In this document: piece by piece, positions 6,487 through 14,645 of the stretch
Numbering within the stretch: position 1 is the first letter of the stretch
Layout of the letters: the number at the start of each line of letters is the position of its first letter
Assembly (NCBI GenBank): GCA_964439135.1
Contig: CAYTNN010000100.1
Location: forward strand, 1 to 15,370
From: JAFGPJ01 sp964439135
GTDB lineage: Bacteria; Planctomycetota; Phycisphaerae; Sedimentisphaerales; Anaerobacaceae
Direction of reading: 5' to 3'
DNA length: 15,370 bases
Notes under the pieces: generated by a model
What the model was told of the DNA's origin: nothing
Seen by the model: the letters and a program-made list of their open reading frames with translations, nothing else
Databases searched by the model: none
Translations under genes and position numbers: made by a program

Positions 6487-7313
6487 ATGAAGGACGAAAC
6501 GATTATGGAGACGATTTTAGAGACAAACATAGGCAACAGACCGCCGAGCCGGGGCAAGGTTCGCGACATTTATGATCTTGGCGATAAACTGCTCATCGTG
6601 GCGACCGACAGGCTCAGTGCTTTCGATGTCGTGATGACGAATGGCATACCTTATAAAGGGATCGTGCTGACGCGGATTTCGCGTTTCTGGTTTGATTTTC
6701 TCAGCGACATAGTCGAGCATCACCTAATCAGCGACGATGTGACCACTTACCCCAAACCGTTCAGCAGCCACACCAAACAGTTGGCCGGGCGGAGCATGCT
6801 GGTAAAGAAGGTAGAAGTACTGCCCGTCGAGTGCGTCGTGCGGGGATACCTGGCGGGTTCGGGTTGGAAAGAATACCAGCAAAACGGCACGGTATGCGGG
6901 CAGAAGCTGCCGGCCGGTCTGAAGCAGTGCGAAAAGCTGCCGGAACTGATTTTCACGCCGGCGACCAAGGCCGAGCTTGGTGAGCATGATGAGAATATCA
7001 GCTTCGAGCGGTGCGTGGAAATAATCGGCAAGGAAGCCGCGGATTATGTCCGCAGCAAGAGCACGGAGATTTTCGAGAAAGCAAGCGAATATGCCGAGAG
7101 CAAAGGGATAATTCTCGCCGACACCAAGTTCGAATGGGGATTTGTCGATGGTAAGATTATCCTTATCGACGAGGTTCTGACGCCGGACTCTTCGCGGTTC
7201 TGGCCTGCGGATAAATACCAGCCCGGCAGGGATCAGGAGAGCTTCGACAAGCAGTTCGTCCGCAATTATCTCGAAAGTATCAACTTCGACAAATCCGGTC
7301 CCGGCGTAGAACT
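6487..7313 (+). CDS. purC: Phosphoribosylaminoimidazole-succinocarboxamide synthase (SAICAR synthase), cut by the assembly gap
   Basis: This enzyme joins aspartate to CAIR using ATP, giving SAICAR in purine biosynthesis. Recognisable blocks are RGKVRDIYDLGDKLLIVATD (ATP-binding start), CVVRGYLAGSGWKEY, TPATKAELGEHDENISF, GIILADTKFEWGF and LIDEVLTPDSSRFW. About 275 residues are visible, close to the full length of the 290-300-residue family, so only the last 15-25 residues should fall in the N run. Possible starts are ATG at 6475, 6487 and 6505. The one at 6487 has GGAG six bases upstream; 6505 begins the family-like METILETN text; 6475 has poor spacing. It is transcribed away from the ORP-like operon, and purE is in the same orientation 6.5 kb away. 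Confidence 0.95.
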
Positions 7314-7413
7314 NNNNNNNNNNNNNNNNNNNNNNNNNNNNNNNNNNNNNNNNNNNNNNNNNNNNNNNNNNNNNNNNNNNNNNNNNNNNNNNNNNNNNNN
7401 NNNNNNNNNNNNN
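7314..7413. other. Assembly gap of 100 N
   Basis: Exactly 100 unknown bases, the usual placeholder for a scaffold join of unknown size. It removes the purC stop and whatever lies between purC and the PepSY-like gene. Any frame read through it is meaningless. Confidence 0.98.
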
Positions 7414-7445
7414 GTGGTTCTTTTTGAATTTAAGGAGACAGAAAA

Positions 7446-7976
7446 ATGAAATCGAAACACTGGAAACTAATTGCTGTTATGATTTTGTTCGGGGCCATGT
7501 TGTGTGCGGCGGTCTACGCAGCCCAAGCGGCCATGACGGCCGAGACCGAACGCAAAGTAACAGAGGCGGAGGTCCCGGCAGCCGCCCTGGCATCACTCAA
7601 GAAAATGGCTGCCGGGGCCAAAATCGTCGAGTTTGCCGAGGAGGTCAAGGACGGCCACACATTCTACGAGGGCTCGTGGAAGACGCCCTCCGGAGCACAC
7701 ATGGATGTCCTGGTCACTAAGACGGGCGATTTGGTAGAGATCGAGGAAGGCGTCAGAGCCAACGAAGTCCCAGCGGCTGTGCTCAAAGCAGCACGCGAGG
7801 TGGCTGGCAGCGGCACCGAACTGGCACTTGAGAGAAAGACAACGATTCTCTACGAGATCAAATTCGAGAAAGCCGGTGCTCAGCAGGAACTGCTTCTGAC
7901 ACCGGATGGCCGCAAGGTGGAGGAAGACGCCCAGAAAGGCAAGTCGGACGATGACGAAGAAGAAGACGATGGTTAA
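7446..7976 (+). CDS. Secreted PepSY-like protein with acidic C-terminal tail
   Basis: The 176-residue protein starts MKSKHWKLIAVMILFGAMLC, a clear signal peptide ending near AVYAAQA, so it is probably periplasmic. Two tandem repeats follow: EVPAAALASLKKMAAGAKI through FYEGSW to DLVEIEEGV, and EVPAAVLKAAREVAGSGTE through LYEIKFEKAG to DGRKVEED. The pattern, a helix headed by VP-A-L then beta strands ending in a G(D/R)-hydrophobic turn, is that of PepSY-like (BLIP-fold) domains, which are often encoded beside two-component systems or peptidases. The last 15 residues are nearly all Asp, Glu and Lys and could bind cations. AAGGAG lies 10 nt before the ATG. A strong terminator follows, so it is transcribed apart from the propeller-secretin gene. 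The fold call is pattern-based; the function is not known. Confidence 0.75.
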   Translation: MKSKHWKLIAVMILFGAMLCAAVYAAQAAMTAETERKVTEAEVPAAALASLKKMAAGAKIVEFAEEVKDGHTFYEGSWKTPSGAHMDVLVTKTGDLVEIEEGVRANEVPAAVLKAAREVAGSGTELALERKTTILYEIKFEKAGAQQELLLTPDGRKVEEDAQKGKSDDDEEEDDG

Positions 7977-8023
7977 AGTCAGGAAAAGTACTGACGCATC
8001 TTCTCTTCAATGTTAAGATATGC

Positions 8024-8062
8024 ACCGCTGAGTGGCAGGCTGTTGCTGTTCAGCGGTTTTTT
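8024..8062 (+). terminator. Intrinsic terminator after the PepSY-like gene
   Basis: ACCGCTGA (8024-8031) and TCAGCGGT (8050-8057) form a perfect 8-bp stem around an 18-nt loop, followed by six T. It lies 48 bp after the stop codon and ends that transcription unit. Confidence 0.85.
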
Positions 8063-8161
8063 CTTGTCGTTATGTGTGGCCAGAGGCGTTCGCACTTAAT
8101 ATGAGAACCGTCTTCTACCAGGGATATCTTACGGTAAACCATTATTGCAGGAATATGCCAA

Positions 8162-10720
8162 ATGCAATTTATCATAGGTAACAGGTTCAGATACGTTTTG
8201 TTTTCGACATTTTGTGTATTACTCTTGTGTTGTTCGGCAGGTCTCTCGGCAATCATAGCTGAGGGAGTCACGCTTATACCGTTGACGGATGATGGCAAAT
8301 CAAGGGCCGTGGCCTGGGCCTGGCACGGCGACTGGGTGGCCTTTGCGCGACAAGTGGGTGACTCGTCCCAATGGCAACTGCACGTCATGAAGGCCGACGG
8401 CACTGAAGTCAAGCCTGCCTGCCCAGTGGGAGATGTGTTTTTTGCCGAGTGGTCCTGGGCCGGCGACCGCATCGCGTATGAATTCTCCAACGCAACTGAG
8501 GAAGAAAGCCAGGGAGCGGCCTATATTTACGACATCAGCCAGAATCGATCCACCACCATTTCCCCGCCGTATCGAAGAAGTAACTTCGACCCCGACGACG
8601 GGCCCTACTGGTCGCCCGACGATCGCTACCTTGCGTACAAGCTCCGCCTGGGCCTGACGCGCACCCGGCAAGTCTGGCTCTACGATACCGTTACAGAACG
8701 GACCTGGCACCTGCTGCCCGAGCGTGGCGAGGGAAAAGATCAGCGATGGAGTGCATCTCTGCCGCCGAGGCTAAGTCTGCTCGTGGCGGCCAGCGGCAAC
8801 TCTGATGTAGTCACCGTCAACCCCGACGGAACTGACCTTGTCATGATAACTGATATCGGGAGTGAATCATTACGTGCCGGAGATGCTCGCTGGTCTCCCG
8901 TGGATGATGTCATAGCCTTCACCTTCGATAAGGATATGACTCAAAGCGAACGCGGACATCGCTGCGATGCATGGATCGCCCGCGCCGATGGAAGCGATGC
9001 CAGAAACCTAACGAATGCGAGCTCGCCAGCCACAGAGAACCAGTTGGACCTGGACGGTCCGATCTGGTCGTGGGACGGCCGCTACATACTGGCCAAGGGG
9101 GATCGATTCGATATCCAGGGCAACGATATCCCGACACTCTATCTTATGGACCCCAACAGCGGTGGCTATAAGATACTTCTGACCACCTATCCGCGAAAAG
9201 ACGGAAGACTCGATGACATCGAGGCCATGAAATGGTCCTATGACAGCACGAAAATCGCTTTCCTGACCAAACGCTCTACGGTTCGAAACTGGGGTCCCGA
9301 TTCGCGATACGAGAACCGGCGTACGGCTCTGACCGTCTATGATATGACCACGGGAAAGGCTGAGGACCTTCTGCTGCTGAGCGAAGAGCAGGATCGCAAG
9401 CGGATCGAAGCCAGCGATGATCGTGATGACGGCGTGGTCAACATCTCGTGGTCGCCGGACAGCCGGTCGCTGCTTATCACGATCTCGAAGATCATCAGCA
9501 TAGCCGACCGGATTGTGCAGCCCGATGTTTATCGCGTGGACCTGCCGCAGCGCCTTATCAGCCCTCTGGCTCAGGCCTGTGACGGGCCACCAATGGGCCG
9601 GGCTTCGTCAATGACGGCCGGCGTGACATCTCCCGGGCAGCAGGAGCAAACCTCTGCCGGCATTACAACAGAGGCTGCCTCTCCGGAATCTTTCGCAGAC
9701 GATTCCGGCATCATCACCCGGACGATTGAGCCCATGCATATGACCGTGGCAGAAGCACTTGCATCGTTACCGACCAAGTACAATCAATATGTCACAACCA
9801 ATACATCCCGCAATCTACTTTTGTACATGGGTCCTGCCGAGCTTCTGGCCGAGCTGCAGGCAAATCTGAAACTGATCGACACCCCGGCCAGTCATATTCT
9901 GGTCGACCTGTTGGCCGTGGAGCTGACCGACGAGGCCAACCGTGAGCTCGGGCTGGACTGGACATACGCCGAGGGACGGTTCGCTATGTTCCAGCCAATG
10001 GGTAACGCGATTCGCGACCTTAGCCCGGACGCCTCATTAGACGGACTTACCACCTACCCCGGAACCGGCCAGGTCTTCTACCAGGGCGTGGGAAAATTGC
10101 CGCGGGAGTTTTTCGTTCGCCTGAACGCACTGGTCCAGGACGGCAAGGGCACGATTCTGACCAATCCGCGCACGGTCGCGGTCAGCGGTCTGGAAGCCAC
10201 AATTCAGATCCGCAAGACGCTGAACTATTTCTTTAACGAAGGCTATGACGTATCCGGACGGCCTATTGTCAAGAAGAGCGATATCTCGGCCGATACCCAG
10301 GGCCGTATCACCCCTACACTTTTGGCGGACGGTCGAATCAGCATGGATGTATCGATCAAGGTCGGGAGCTTCACTTTTACACCGGACGCAGGCTTGCCCG
10401 AACAGGTCAACCGGGAATCCACAACTACGGTCACCGTCCGGGAAGGCCAGACCCTGGTGATTGGCGGCCTGCGCCAGCAGGAAATGAGCGAAGCCGTTAT
10501 CAAAGTGCCGATACTGGGCGATATCCCGATCATCGGGCTTCTGTTCAGGAAAACCCAAAAAGCAACCCGTAACAGCGTGCTGACGTTATTCATCACGCCG
10601 CACGTCCTGCTACCCGATGTCCCGGCACCGGACTGGCCGCAAATTGACGCCGACGACCATAAGATACAGCCTATTATGAAAGAGACTCCGCCGCAAAATG
10701 GCAAGAGCAGGAAAGACTGA
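8162..10720 (+). CDS. TolB-like beta-propeller fused to a type II/IV secretin domain
   Basis: The 852-residue protein has an N-terminal signal peptide (about residues 1-33; LLLCCSAG is a poor lipobox, so signal peptidase I cleavage near GLSA is likelier). From about residue 45 to 455 I count eight PD40/TolB-like repeats, each with a (W/A)WS-type turn: AWHGDW, EWSWAGD, YWSPDD, RWSASLP, RWSPVDD, IWSWDGR, KWSYDST and SWSPDSR. After a Ser/Thr/Gln-rich linker (about 475-518) comes a small alpha/beta segment (MTVAEALASL) and then a secretin domain: LVDLLAVELTD (about 578), ILTNPRTVAVSGLEATIQI (about 665), GQTLVIGGL (about 761) and VPILGDIPIIGLLF (about 781), the secretin hallmark. Secretins form outer-membrane rings in type II, III and IV pilus systems. 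No other secretion gene is nearby. The AGGA nine bases before the ATG supports this start; the response regulator follows after 73 bp without a terminator. Confidence 0.88.
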   Translation: MQFIIGNRFRYVLFSTFCVLLLCCSAGLSAIIAEGVTLIPLTDDGKSRAVAWAWHGDWVAFARQVGDSSQWQLHVMKADGTEVKPACPVGDVFFAEWSWAGDRIAYEFSNATEEESQGAAYIYDISQNRSTTISPPYRRSNFDPDDGPYWSPDDRYLAYKLRLGLTRTRQVWLYDTVTERTWHLLPERGEGKDQRWSASLPPRLSLLVAASGNSDVVTVNPDGTDLVMITDIGSESLRAGDARWSPVDDVIAFTFDKDMTQSERGHRCDAWIARADGSDARNLTNASSPATENQLDLDGPIWSWDGRYILAKGDRFDIQGNDIPTLYLMDPNSGGYKILLTTYPRKDGRLDDIEAMKWSYDSTKIAFLTKRSTVRNWGPDSRYENRRTALTVYDMTTGKAEDLLLLSEEQDRKRIEASDDRDDGVVNISWSPDSRSLLITISKIISIADRIVQPDVYRVDLPQRLISPLAQACDGPPMGRASSMTAGVTSPGQQEQTSAGITTEAASPESFADDSGIITRTIEPMHMTVAEALASLPTKYNQYVTTNTSRNLLLYMGPAELLAELQANLKLIDTPASHILVDLLAVELTDEANRELGLDWTYAEGRFAMFQPMGNAIRDLSPDASLDGLTTYPGTGQVFYQGVGKLPREFFVRLNALVQDGKGTILTNPRTVAVSGLEATIQIRKTLNYFFNEGYDVSGRPIVKKSDISADTQGRITPTLLADGRISMDVSIKVGSFTFTPDAGLPEQVNRESTTTVTVREGQTLVIGGLRQQEMSEAVIKVPILGDIPIIGLLFRKTQKATRNSVLTLFITPHVLLPDVPAPDWPQIDADDHKIQPIMKETPPQNGKSRKD

Positions 10721-10793
10721 CCGCTGGTTCTGATGGGTATTAGGAAGTGCTAAACTATCCCGAAAACTCAGCATATTTTTATACGAGTGTTAG

Positions 10794-11468
10794 ATGCGTT
10801 TACTGGTTGTAGAAGACTATCGGCCTTTGCAGCAATCCCTTGTAAAGGGTCTGCGCGAGGCCGGCTTTGCCGTGGATACCACGCGCGACGGCAAGGAGGG
10901 TCTTTGGTACGCAACGAGCAACGAATATGATGTAATCATCCTCGACCTAATGCTGCCCGGCATGGACGGGCTTGAAATCCTCAGGAAGATGAGAACTCGA
11001 GGCAAAAAATCCCACGTTCTGATCCTGACGGCCAAAGACACCGTTCAAGACCGCGTCACCGGCCTCGACCTCGGCGCCGACGACTACCTGGTCAAGCCGT
11101 TTGCTTTCGAAGAACTCATGGCGCGGGTTCGTGCCCTGCTGCGCCGCAGCTACCGCCAGAAGAATCCCAGCATCAAAATCAAGGACCTGCGGCTCGACCT
11201 TACCACGCAGAAAGTTTGGCGCGGCCGAGAGGAAATTCTGCTTACGCCGAGGGAATACGTACTCCTGGAATACCTCGCAATGCGTACCGGCCAGATGGTA
11301 TCCCGCTCGGATATATGGGAACACGTCTACGAGTTCAGCTCGTCGGCATCCAGCAACGTTGTGGACGTTTACATCGGCTATCTGCGCAGAAAAATCGAAC
11401 GAGAAGGTAAACCCGCTCTAATTCACACTGTCCGCGGCCGCGGCTATTTGTTGGGAGAGACACCATGA
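10794..11468 (+). CDS. OmpR/PhoB-family response regulator
   Basis: The 224-residue protein has a receiver domain (1 to about 118) with the acidic pair in VVEDY, phospho-acceptor Asp51 in IILDLMLPGMDG, Thr79 and Lys101 (DYLVKPF), and a C-terminal winged-helix DNA-binding domain (about 128-222) with LTPREYVLLEYLA, VVDVYIGYLRRKIE and HTVRGRGYLL. It would be phosphorylated by the kinase encoded next, whose ATG overlaps its stop by four bases (ATGA), so the pair is translationally coupled. It resembles the CusR/CopR/QseB branch. With only 73 bp and no terminator after the propeller-secretin gene, co-transcription with it is plausible, and that gene is a reasonable target. Confidence 0.95.
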   Translation: MRLLVVEDYRPLQQSLVKGLREAGFAVDTTRDGKEGLWYATSNEYDVIILDLMLPGMDGLEILRKMRTRGKKSHVLILTAKDTVQDRVTGLDLGADDYLVKPFAFEELMARVRALLRRSYRQKNPSIKIKDLRLDLTTQKVWRGREEILLTPREYVLLEYLAMRTGQMVSRSDIWEHVYEFSSSASSNVVDVYIGYLRRKIEREGKPALIHTVRGRGYLLGETP

Positions 11469-12904
11469 TGCGATCACTCCGAACCCGTTTGCTCAGCGGC
11501 ATAATCGGCGGGATGATTCTGCTGCTGATTGTCTTCAGCCTGCTCATATACGTCGTGATTCGCAGCGCCCTGGTCAGCCAGTTCGACACGGCGCTGGCAT
11601 CCGTCGCCCAAATTCTGGCAGCCGCTGTAGAAACAGATCCCAACGGGATCGACATAGAACTCGGCATTCAACAGATGCCGGAGTTTACTAATCCCGATCA
11701 TCCAATGAACTATCAGATCTGGAAGCTTAACGGCGAAGTGGTATCCAGGTCTCCCTTATTAGGCACGGACGATCTTCCACGTTTCCACGGCTCCCTCGAC
11801 AAACCGGTTTACAAAGTATTTCCCGGCCCCGAAGACCATCCGTACCGAGCGGCCGGCACCACATTCCTACCGAGAATCGAGACAGACGAATCAAACGGTG
11901 CCGCGCAGACCGCAGAGCAACCCTTGATTCTGGTCGTGACCCGCGATGCGCACGAGCTTTACGGCCAACTCGGCCTGCTCAAATGGCTTCTGTTCGTCGC
12001 GGCGAGCGTGAACGCCGGCCTTGCCCTGATTATCGGCGCCTATGTAGTCCGCAGCGGCCTGCGTCCCCTGAACACAATAGCCGCCGAGATCGCGACCATC
12101 AGAGTGGACAGCCTGACAACTCGAATCGGCGCCCGACATGTACCGGCGGAGGTGGTCCCTATCAAGAACCGCCTTAACGAGCTGCTGTCCCGGCTGCAAG
12201 CCTCGTTCGACAGGGAGCGGCGGTTCAACGCCGACGTCGCCCATGAATTGCGAACGCCGCTGTCGGGAATACGCTCGACGATAGAGGTAACGCTTACCCG
12301 CAGCCGCGATGCGACCGAGTACCAGACGGCGCTTTCCGATTGCCTGGAAATCGCCAAAGACATGGAATCGGTGGTCAATAACCTGCTGATGCTCGCCCGG
12401 CTGGAGACTCAGCAAATCAGCTTCAAAACCGAGCCTGTTCAACTCTCCGAACTTCTCGATTCCTGCTGGCGGTGCTTCAGCAAAAAAGCGGACGAGCGCA
12501 GGATCGTCTTCGAGAATCAAATTCCCGCCGAATTGACTTGTCAATCGGATCCCGAACATCTGTCTATGGTATTCTCCAACCTTCTGGACAACGCCGCCGA
12601 ATATTCAAACGATGACGGCCAAATCCGGACAACAGCCCGCCGAATCGACGATTCGGTGGAAATCGCAGTTTCCAATACCGGCTGCCAATTGACCGCCGAG
12701 CAGGTCTCAAAAGTCTCCGACTGCCTCTGGCGGGGCGATTCATCACGCTCAAACGCCGGTGTTCACTGCGGTTTGGGCCTGGCTTTGGTCCAGCGAATTG
12801 TCAAGGCGTTAGGAGGCACATTCACCATCCAGTTGGAACAGGGCGGCATTTTCACGACGAAAGTGACACTGCCGGCCGATAGTCAGAAGACAATTGCGGC
12901 ATAG
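11465..12904 (+). CDS. Membrane sensor histidine kinase (CusS/QseC-like)
   Basis: The 479-residue kinase has transmembrane helix 1 (about 9-33), a periplasmic sensor of about 135 residues containing YQIWKLNGEVVSRSPLLG, as in the N-terminal domain of QseC/CusS-type sensors, transmembrane helix 2 (about 172-196), HAMP, and the phospho-accepting His260 in HELRTPL. The N box is NLLDNAAEYSNDDG (about 371) and the G2 box HCGLGLALV (about 434). The G1 box reads SNTGCQL rather than DxGxG, which I recognise from related CusS-like kinases and do not take as inactivation. The first of two adjacent ATGs overlaps the regulator's stop. Its 3' end overlaps the convergent Memo-family gene by 22 bp, leaving no room for an intrinsic terminator between them. 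Confidence 0.95.
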   Translation: MMRSLRTRLLSGIIGGMILLLIVFSLLIYVVIRSALVSQFDTALASVAQILAAAVETDPNGIDIELGIQQMPEFTNPDHPMNYQIWKLNGEVVSRSPLLGTDDLPRFHGSLDKPVYKVFPGPEDHPYRAAGTTFLPRIETDESNGAAQTAEQPLILVVTRDAHELYGQLGLLKWLLFVAASVNAGLALIIGAYVVRSGLRPLNTIAAEIATIRVDSLTTRIGARHVPAEVVPIKNRLNELLSRLQASFDRERRFNADVAHELRTPLSGIRSTIEVTLTRSRDATEYQTALSDCLEIAKDMESVVNNLLMLARLETQQISFKTEPVQLSELLDSCWRCFSKKADERRIVFENQIPAELTCQSDPEHLSMVFSNLLDNAAEYSNDDGQIRTTARRIDDSVEIAVSNTGCQLTAEQVSKVSDCLWRGDSSRSNAGVHCGLGLALVQRIVKALGGTFTIQLEQGGIFTTKVTLPADSQKTIAA

Positions 12905-13758
12905 CCTACAGCCTCGGCGCTCGTGGTGCCCATTTTCCGGAGCATGATTTCATTACTGGTGGTGTGTCCCAGCAACAGGCCTTGCTTGCAGCCAAGTTCT
13001 TTTGCCGCTGCGACCGTTGCCGCCACCGCGCCGGGCCCGCAGGCATTGCCGTCCTTTACCGCGCCGGCGAGCAATTCGGCCGGCTTGAGTTTCAAAGTCA
13101 AATCGATGAACTTTTTATCATTAACATTCTTCGCCCACTCCAAAGCGTTCTTTCCGGTTCCCATCGGGGCAAAGCCGTAACGCGGCCCGTAGTGGGTCAA
13201 GTCGGTCGAGCCTATACAGACGATTTTCTTGCCCTCCTGCTGACTAATAATCTCGCCAACACGCGTGCCCAGCGCGACAGCCTGCTCGGTCGGCGGCACA
13301 ACAATAGGCACTATCTTAGCGCCGGGAAAGAGATACTGTACGAACGGGACCTGCACCTCGATACTGTGTTCGGACAAGTGGGCGCTTGGATCGCTGACGG
13401 CCTGGCCGGTACCCAAAATGGCATCGGCCAATTCCTCGTCAATCACAATCTCTCCGAGCGGTGTAGTCCAAAGACCCCTGTCGCTAACAGCCGGCGAGGC
13501 TCCAAAGTAGCTGTGGGCGGCGCCGAATATGATAAAGGTATTGACTTTTTCATGCTGCTGTTTGATCGCAGAGAAGACCAACGCCGCCAAACTGCCGCTG
13601 AATGTCCAGCCGGCGTGCGGAACTATGCCCGCTACTATCGTTTCCGGCAACGACTCGCTTAGATTTATCGCTTCGAGGCACTCGTTAATTGCGCTGACGC
13701 AGGAATCGTGCTGGCCGGGATAAAATTGACCTGCAACAACCGGTTTCCTCGCTTGCAT
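12883..13758 (-). CDS. AmmeMemoRadiSam system protein B (Memo-family)
   Basis: The 291-residue protein matches the Memo family throughout: KPVVAGQFYPG start, VPHAGWTFSG with the first metal-binding His, FGAAHSYFG, LSEHSIEVQVPFVQYLFPGA with the second His, GSTDLTHYGPRYG with the third, and ACGPGAVAA near the end. Human Memo is a copper/iron-binding redox protein related to extradiol dioxygenases; the bacterial form is usually found with AMMECR1 (protein A) and a radical SAM protein, neither of which is in this window. Length equals the usual 260-290 residues. AAGGAG precedes the ATG by about ten bases. It is divergent from purE and convergent with the kinase gene. Confidence 0.92.
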   Translation of the reverse strand: MQARKPVVAGQFYPGQHDSCVSAINECLEAINLSESLPETIVAGIVPHAGWTFSGSLAALVFSAIKQQHEKVNTFIIFGAAHSYFGASPAVSDRGLWTTPLGEIVIDEELADAILGTGQAVSDPSAHLSEHSIEVQVPFVQYLFPGAKIVPIVVPPTEQAVALGTRVGEIISQQEGKKIVCIGSTDLTHYGPRYGFAPMGTGKNALEWAKNVNDKKFIDLTLKLKPAELLAGAVKDGNACGPGAVAATVAAAKELGCKQGLLLGHTTSNEIMLRKMGTTSAEAVGYAAIVF

Positions 13759-13785
13759 TTTTCGGCTCTCCTTAAGCTATTTTTT

Positions 13786-13842
13786 GATTGCCGATTGCCG
13801 ATTGCCGAATTAAAATCGAACATCGAAAATCGAAAATCGCAA
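13786..13842. repeat. Seven-base periodic repeat tract
   Basis: Three perfect tandem GATTGCC units (13786-13806) are followed by an 8-bp spacer and four ATCGAAA-type units at exact 7-bp spacing (starting 13815, 13822, 13829 and 13836; the first and last differ by one or two bases). The tract occupies the divergent gap between the Memo-family gene and purE. A shorter TTGCCGATTGCCG copy sits upstream of purC at 6289-6301. Confidence 0.85.
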
Positions 13843-13884
13843 ATGCCAACTGGCCATTGTAACCTTTTAATAAGAGAAAACAAT

Positions 13885-14388
13885 ATGGTATCTGAAAAAA
13901 CAGCCCCCGTCGCAGTAGTAATGGGCTCGGACAGCGACATGAAAGTCATGAAAAGCTGCATCGAGCAACTCGGCGATTTCGGCATCGAGCCTGTAGTGCG
14001 GATCATTTCGGCCCATCGGACGCCTGAGATTGCCGCTGATTTCGCAGAAAACGCCGCCGAAAACGGGATAAAGGTCATAATCGCCGCCGCGGGCATGGCC
14101 GCCCACCTGGCCGGCGCCATGGCGTCTAAAGTAACGCTGCCCGTCATAGGCGTGCCGCTGGATTCGGGCGCGGGCCTGAACGGAATGGATGCCCTGCTGA
14201 GCACCGTACAGATGCCGCCCGGCGTGCCGGTGGCGACAATGGCTATCGGAAAGGCCGGCGCCAAAAACGCCGCCATTTTCGCCGTGCAGATCCTGGCCCT
14301 CTCTGACAAAAACTTCCAGGAAAAACTGGCTGCCTTCAAGCAGAACCAGCAGAAAAAAGTAATCAAAAAAGACGCCGCCCTGCAGTAA
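13885..14388 (+). CDS. purE: N5-carboxyaminoimidazole ribonucleotide mutase (PurE class I)
   Basis: The 167-residue enzyme moves the carboxyl group of N5-CAIR to C4, giving CAIR, the substrate of PurC. Family blocks are VVMGSDSDMKVMKSC (phosphate-binding start), ISAHRTPE with the catalytic His, AAAGMAAHLAGAMASKVTLP, GVPLDSG, and MDALLSTVQMPPGVPVATMAIG. Length is normal (about 160-170). The open frame runs upstream to 13708, but family similarity begins just after this ATG; the ribosome site is weak (AAGAGAAAA). The last 25 residues are Lys/Gln-rich, a common variable tail. A partner purK is not seen here. Confidence 0.95.
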   Translation: MVSEKTAPVAVVMGSDSDMKVMKSCIEQLGDFGIEPVVRIISAHRTPEIAADFAENAAENGIKVIIAAAGMAAHLAGAMASKVTLPVIGVPLDSGAGLNGMDALLSTVQMPPGVPVATMAIGKAGAKNAAIFAVQILALSDKNFQEKLAAFKQNQQKKVIKKDAALQ

Positions 14389-14410
14389 CGCCGGCATCGA
14401 TCGAACCTTG

Positions 14411-14530
14411 AAATTGGCTTTGTTTGGCTTTGTTTTTTCGCCGCCCGAAACCGCCAATTTTCTTCGTAATTACCTTTTATTACTGAACTTGCGTTCATTT
14501 CCGCACCTGACAAATTGGCTTTGTTTTTTC
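14411..14530. repeat. Diverged direct repeat, copy A (AATTGGCTTTGTTTTTTC element)
   Basis: Begins AAATTGGCTTTG, has TTTTTTCGCCGCC soon after, then an internal CTTCGTAATTACCTTTTATTA segment and ends with a second AAATTGGCTTTGTTTTTTC (14512-14530). Copy B, 236 bp further on, has the same order of blocks with many substitutions. Read on the minus strand, the core gives KTKPN or QTKPIS peptides. Confidence 0.65.
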
Positions 14531-14618
14531 AAATCACACCCTTTCAAACGTACCTTGGACTCAATCATTCCGCACCCATCCATTTCGTTTAGGATTTAAA
14601 GCTAAGTGCTTAGTATTT

Positions 14619-14634
14619 CCGGCCCAAAGGCCGG
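14619..14634. terminator. CCGGCC/GGCCGG hairpin downstream of purE
   Basis: A perfect 6-bp GC stem (14619-14624 with 14629-14634) and a CAAA loop, followed by CATTTT on the plus strand. It is 230 bp past the purE stop and its T-run is short, so it is a weak terminator candidate at best. Confidence 0.35.
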
Positions 14635-14645
14635 CATTTTGGCTT

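Noticed and set aside
8050..8490. 146-residue minus-strand frame over the start of the propeller-secretin gene
   Set aside because: It overlaps a well-supported gene and the terminator, and shows no family resemblance.
13786..13842. CRISPR array
   Set aside because: The units are only 7 bp and contiguous, with no spacers.
13665..14513. 282-residue minus-strand frame opposite purE
   Set aside because: It lies antisense to purE and joins repeat DNA; the QTKPIS text comes from the AATTGGCTTTG repeat.
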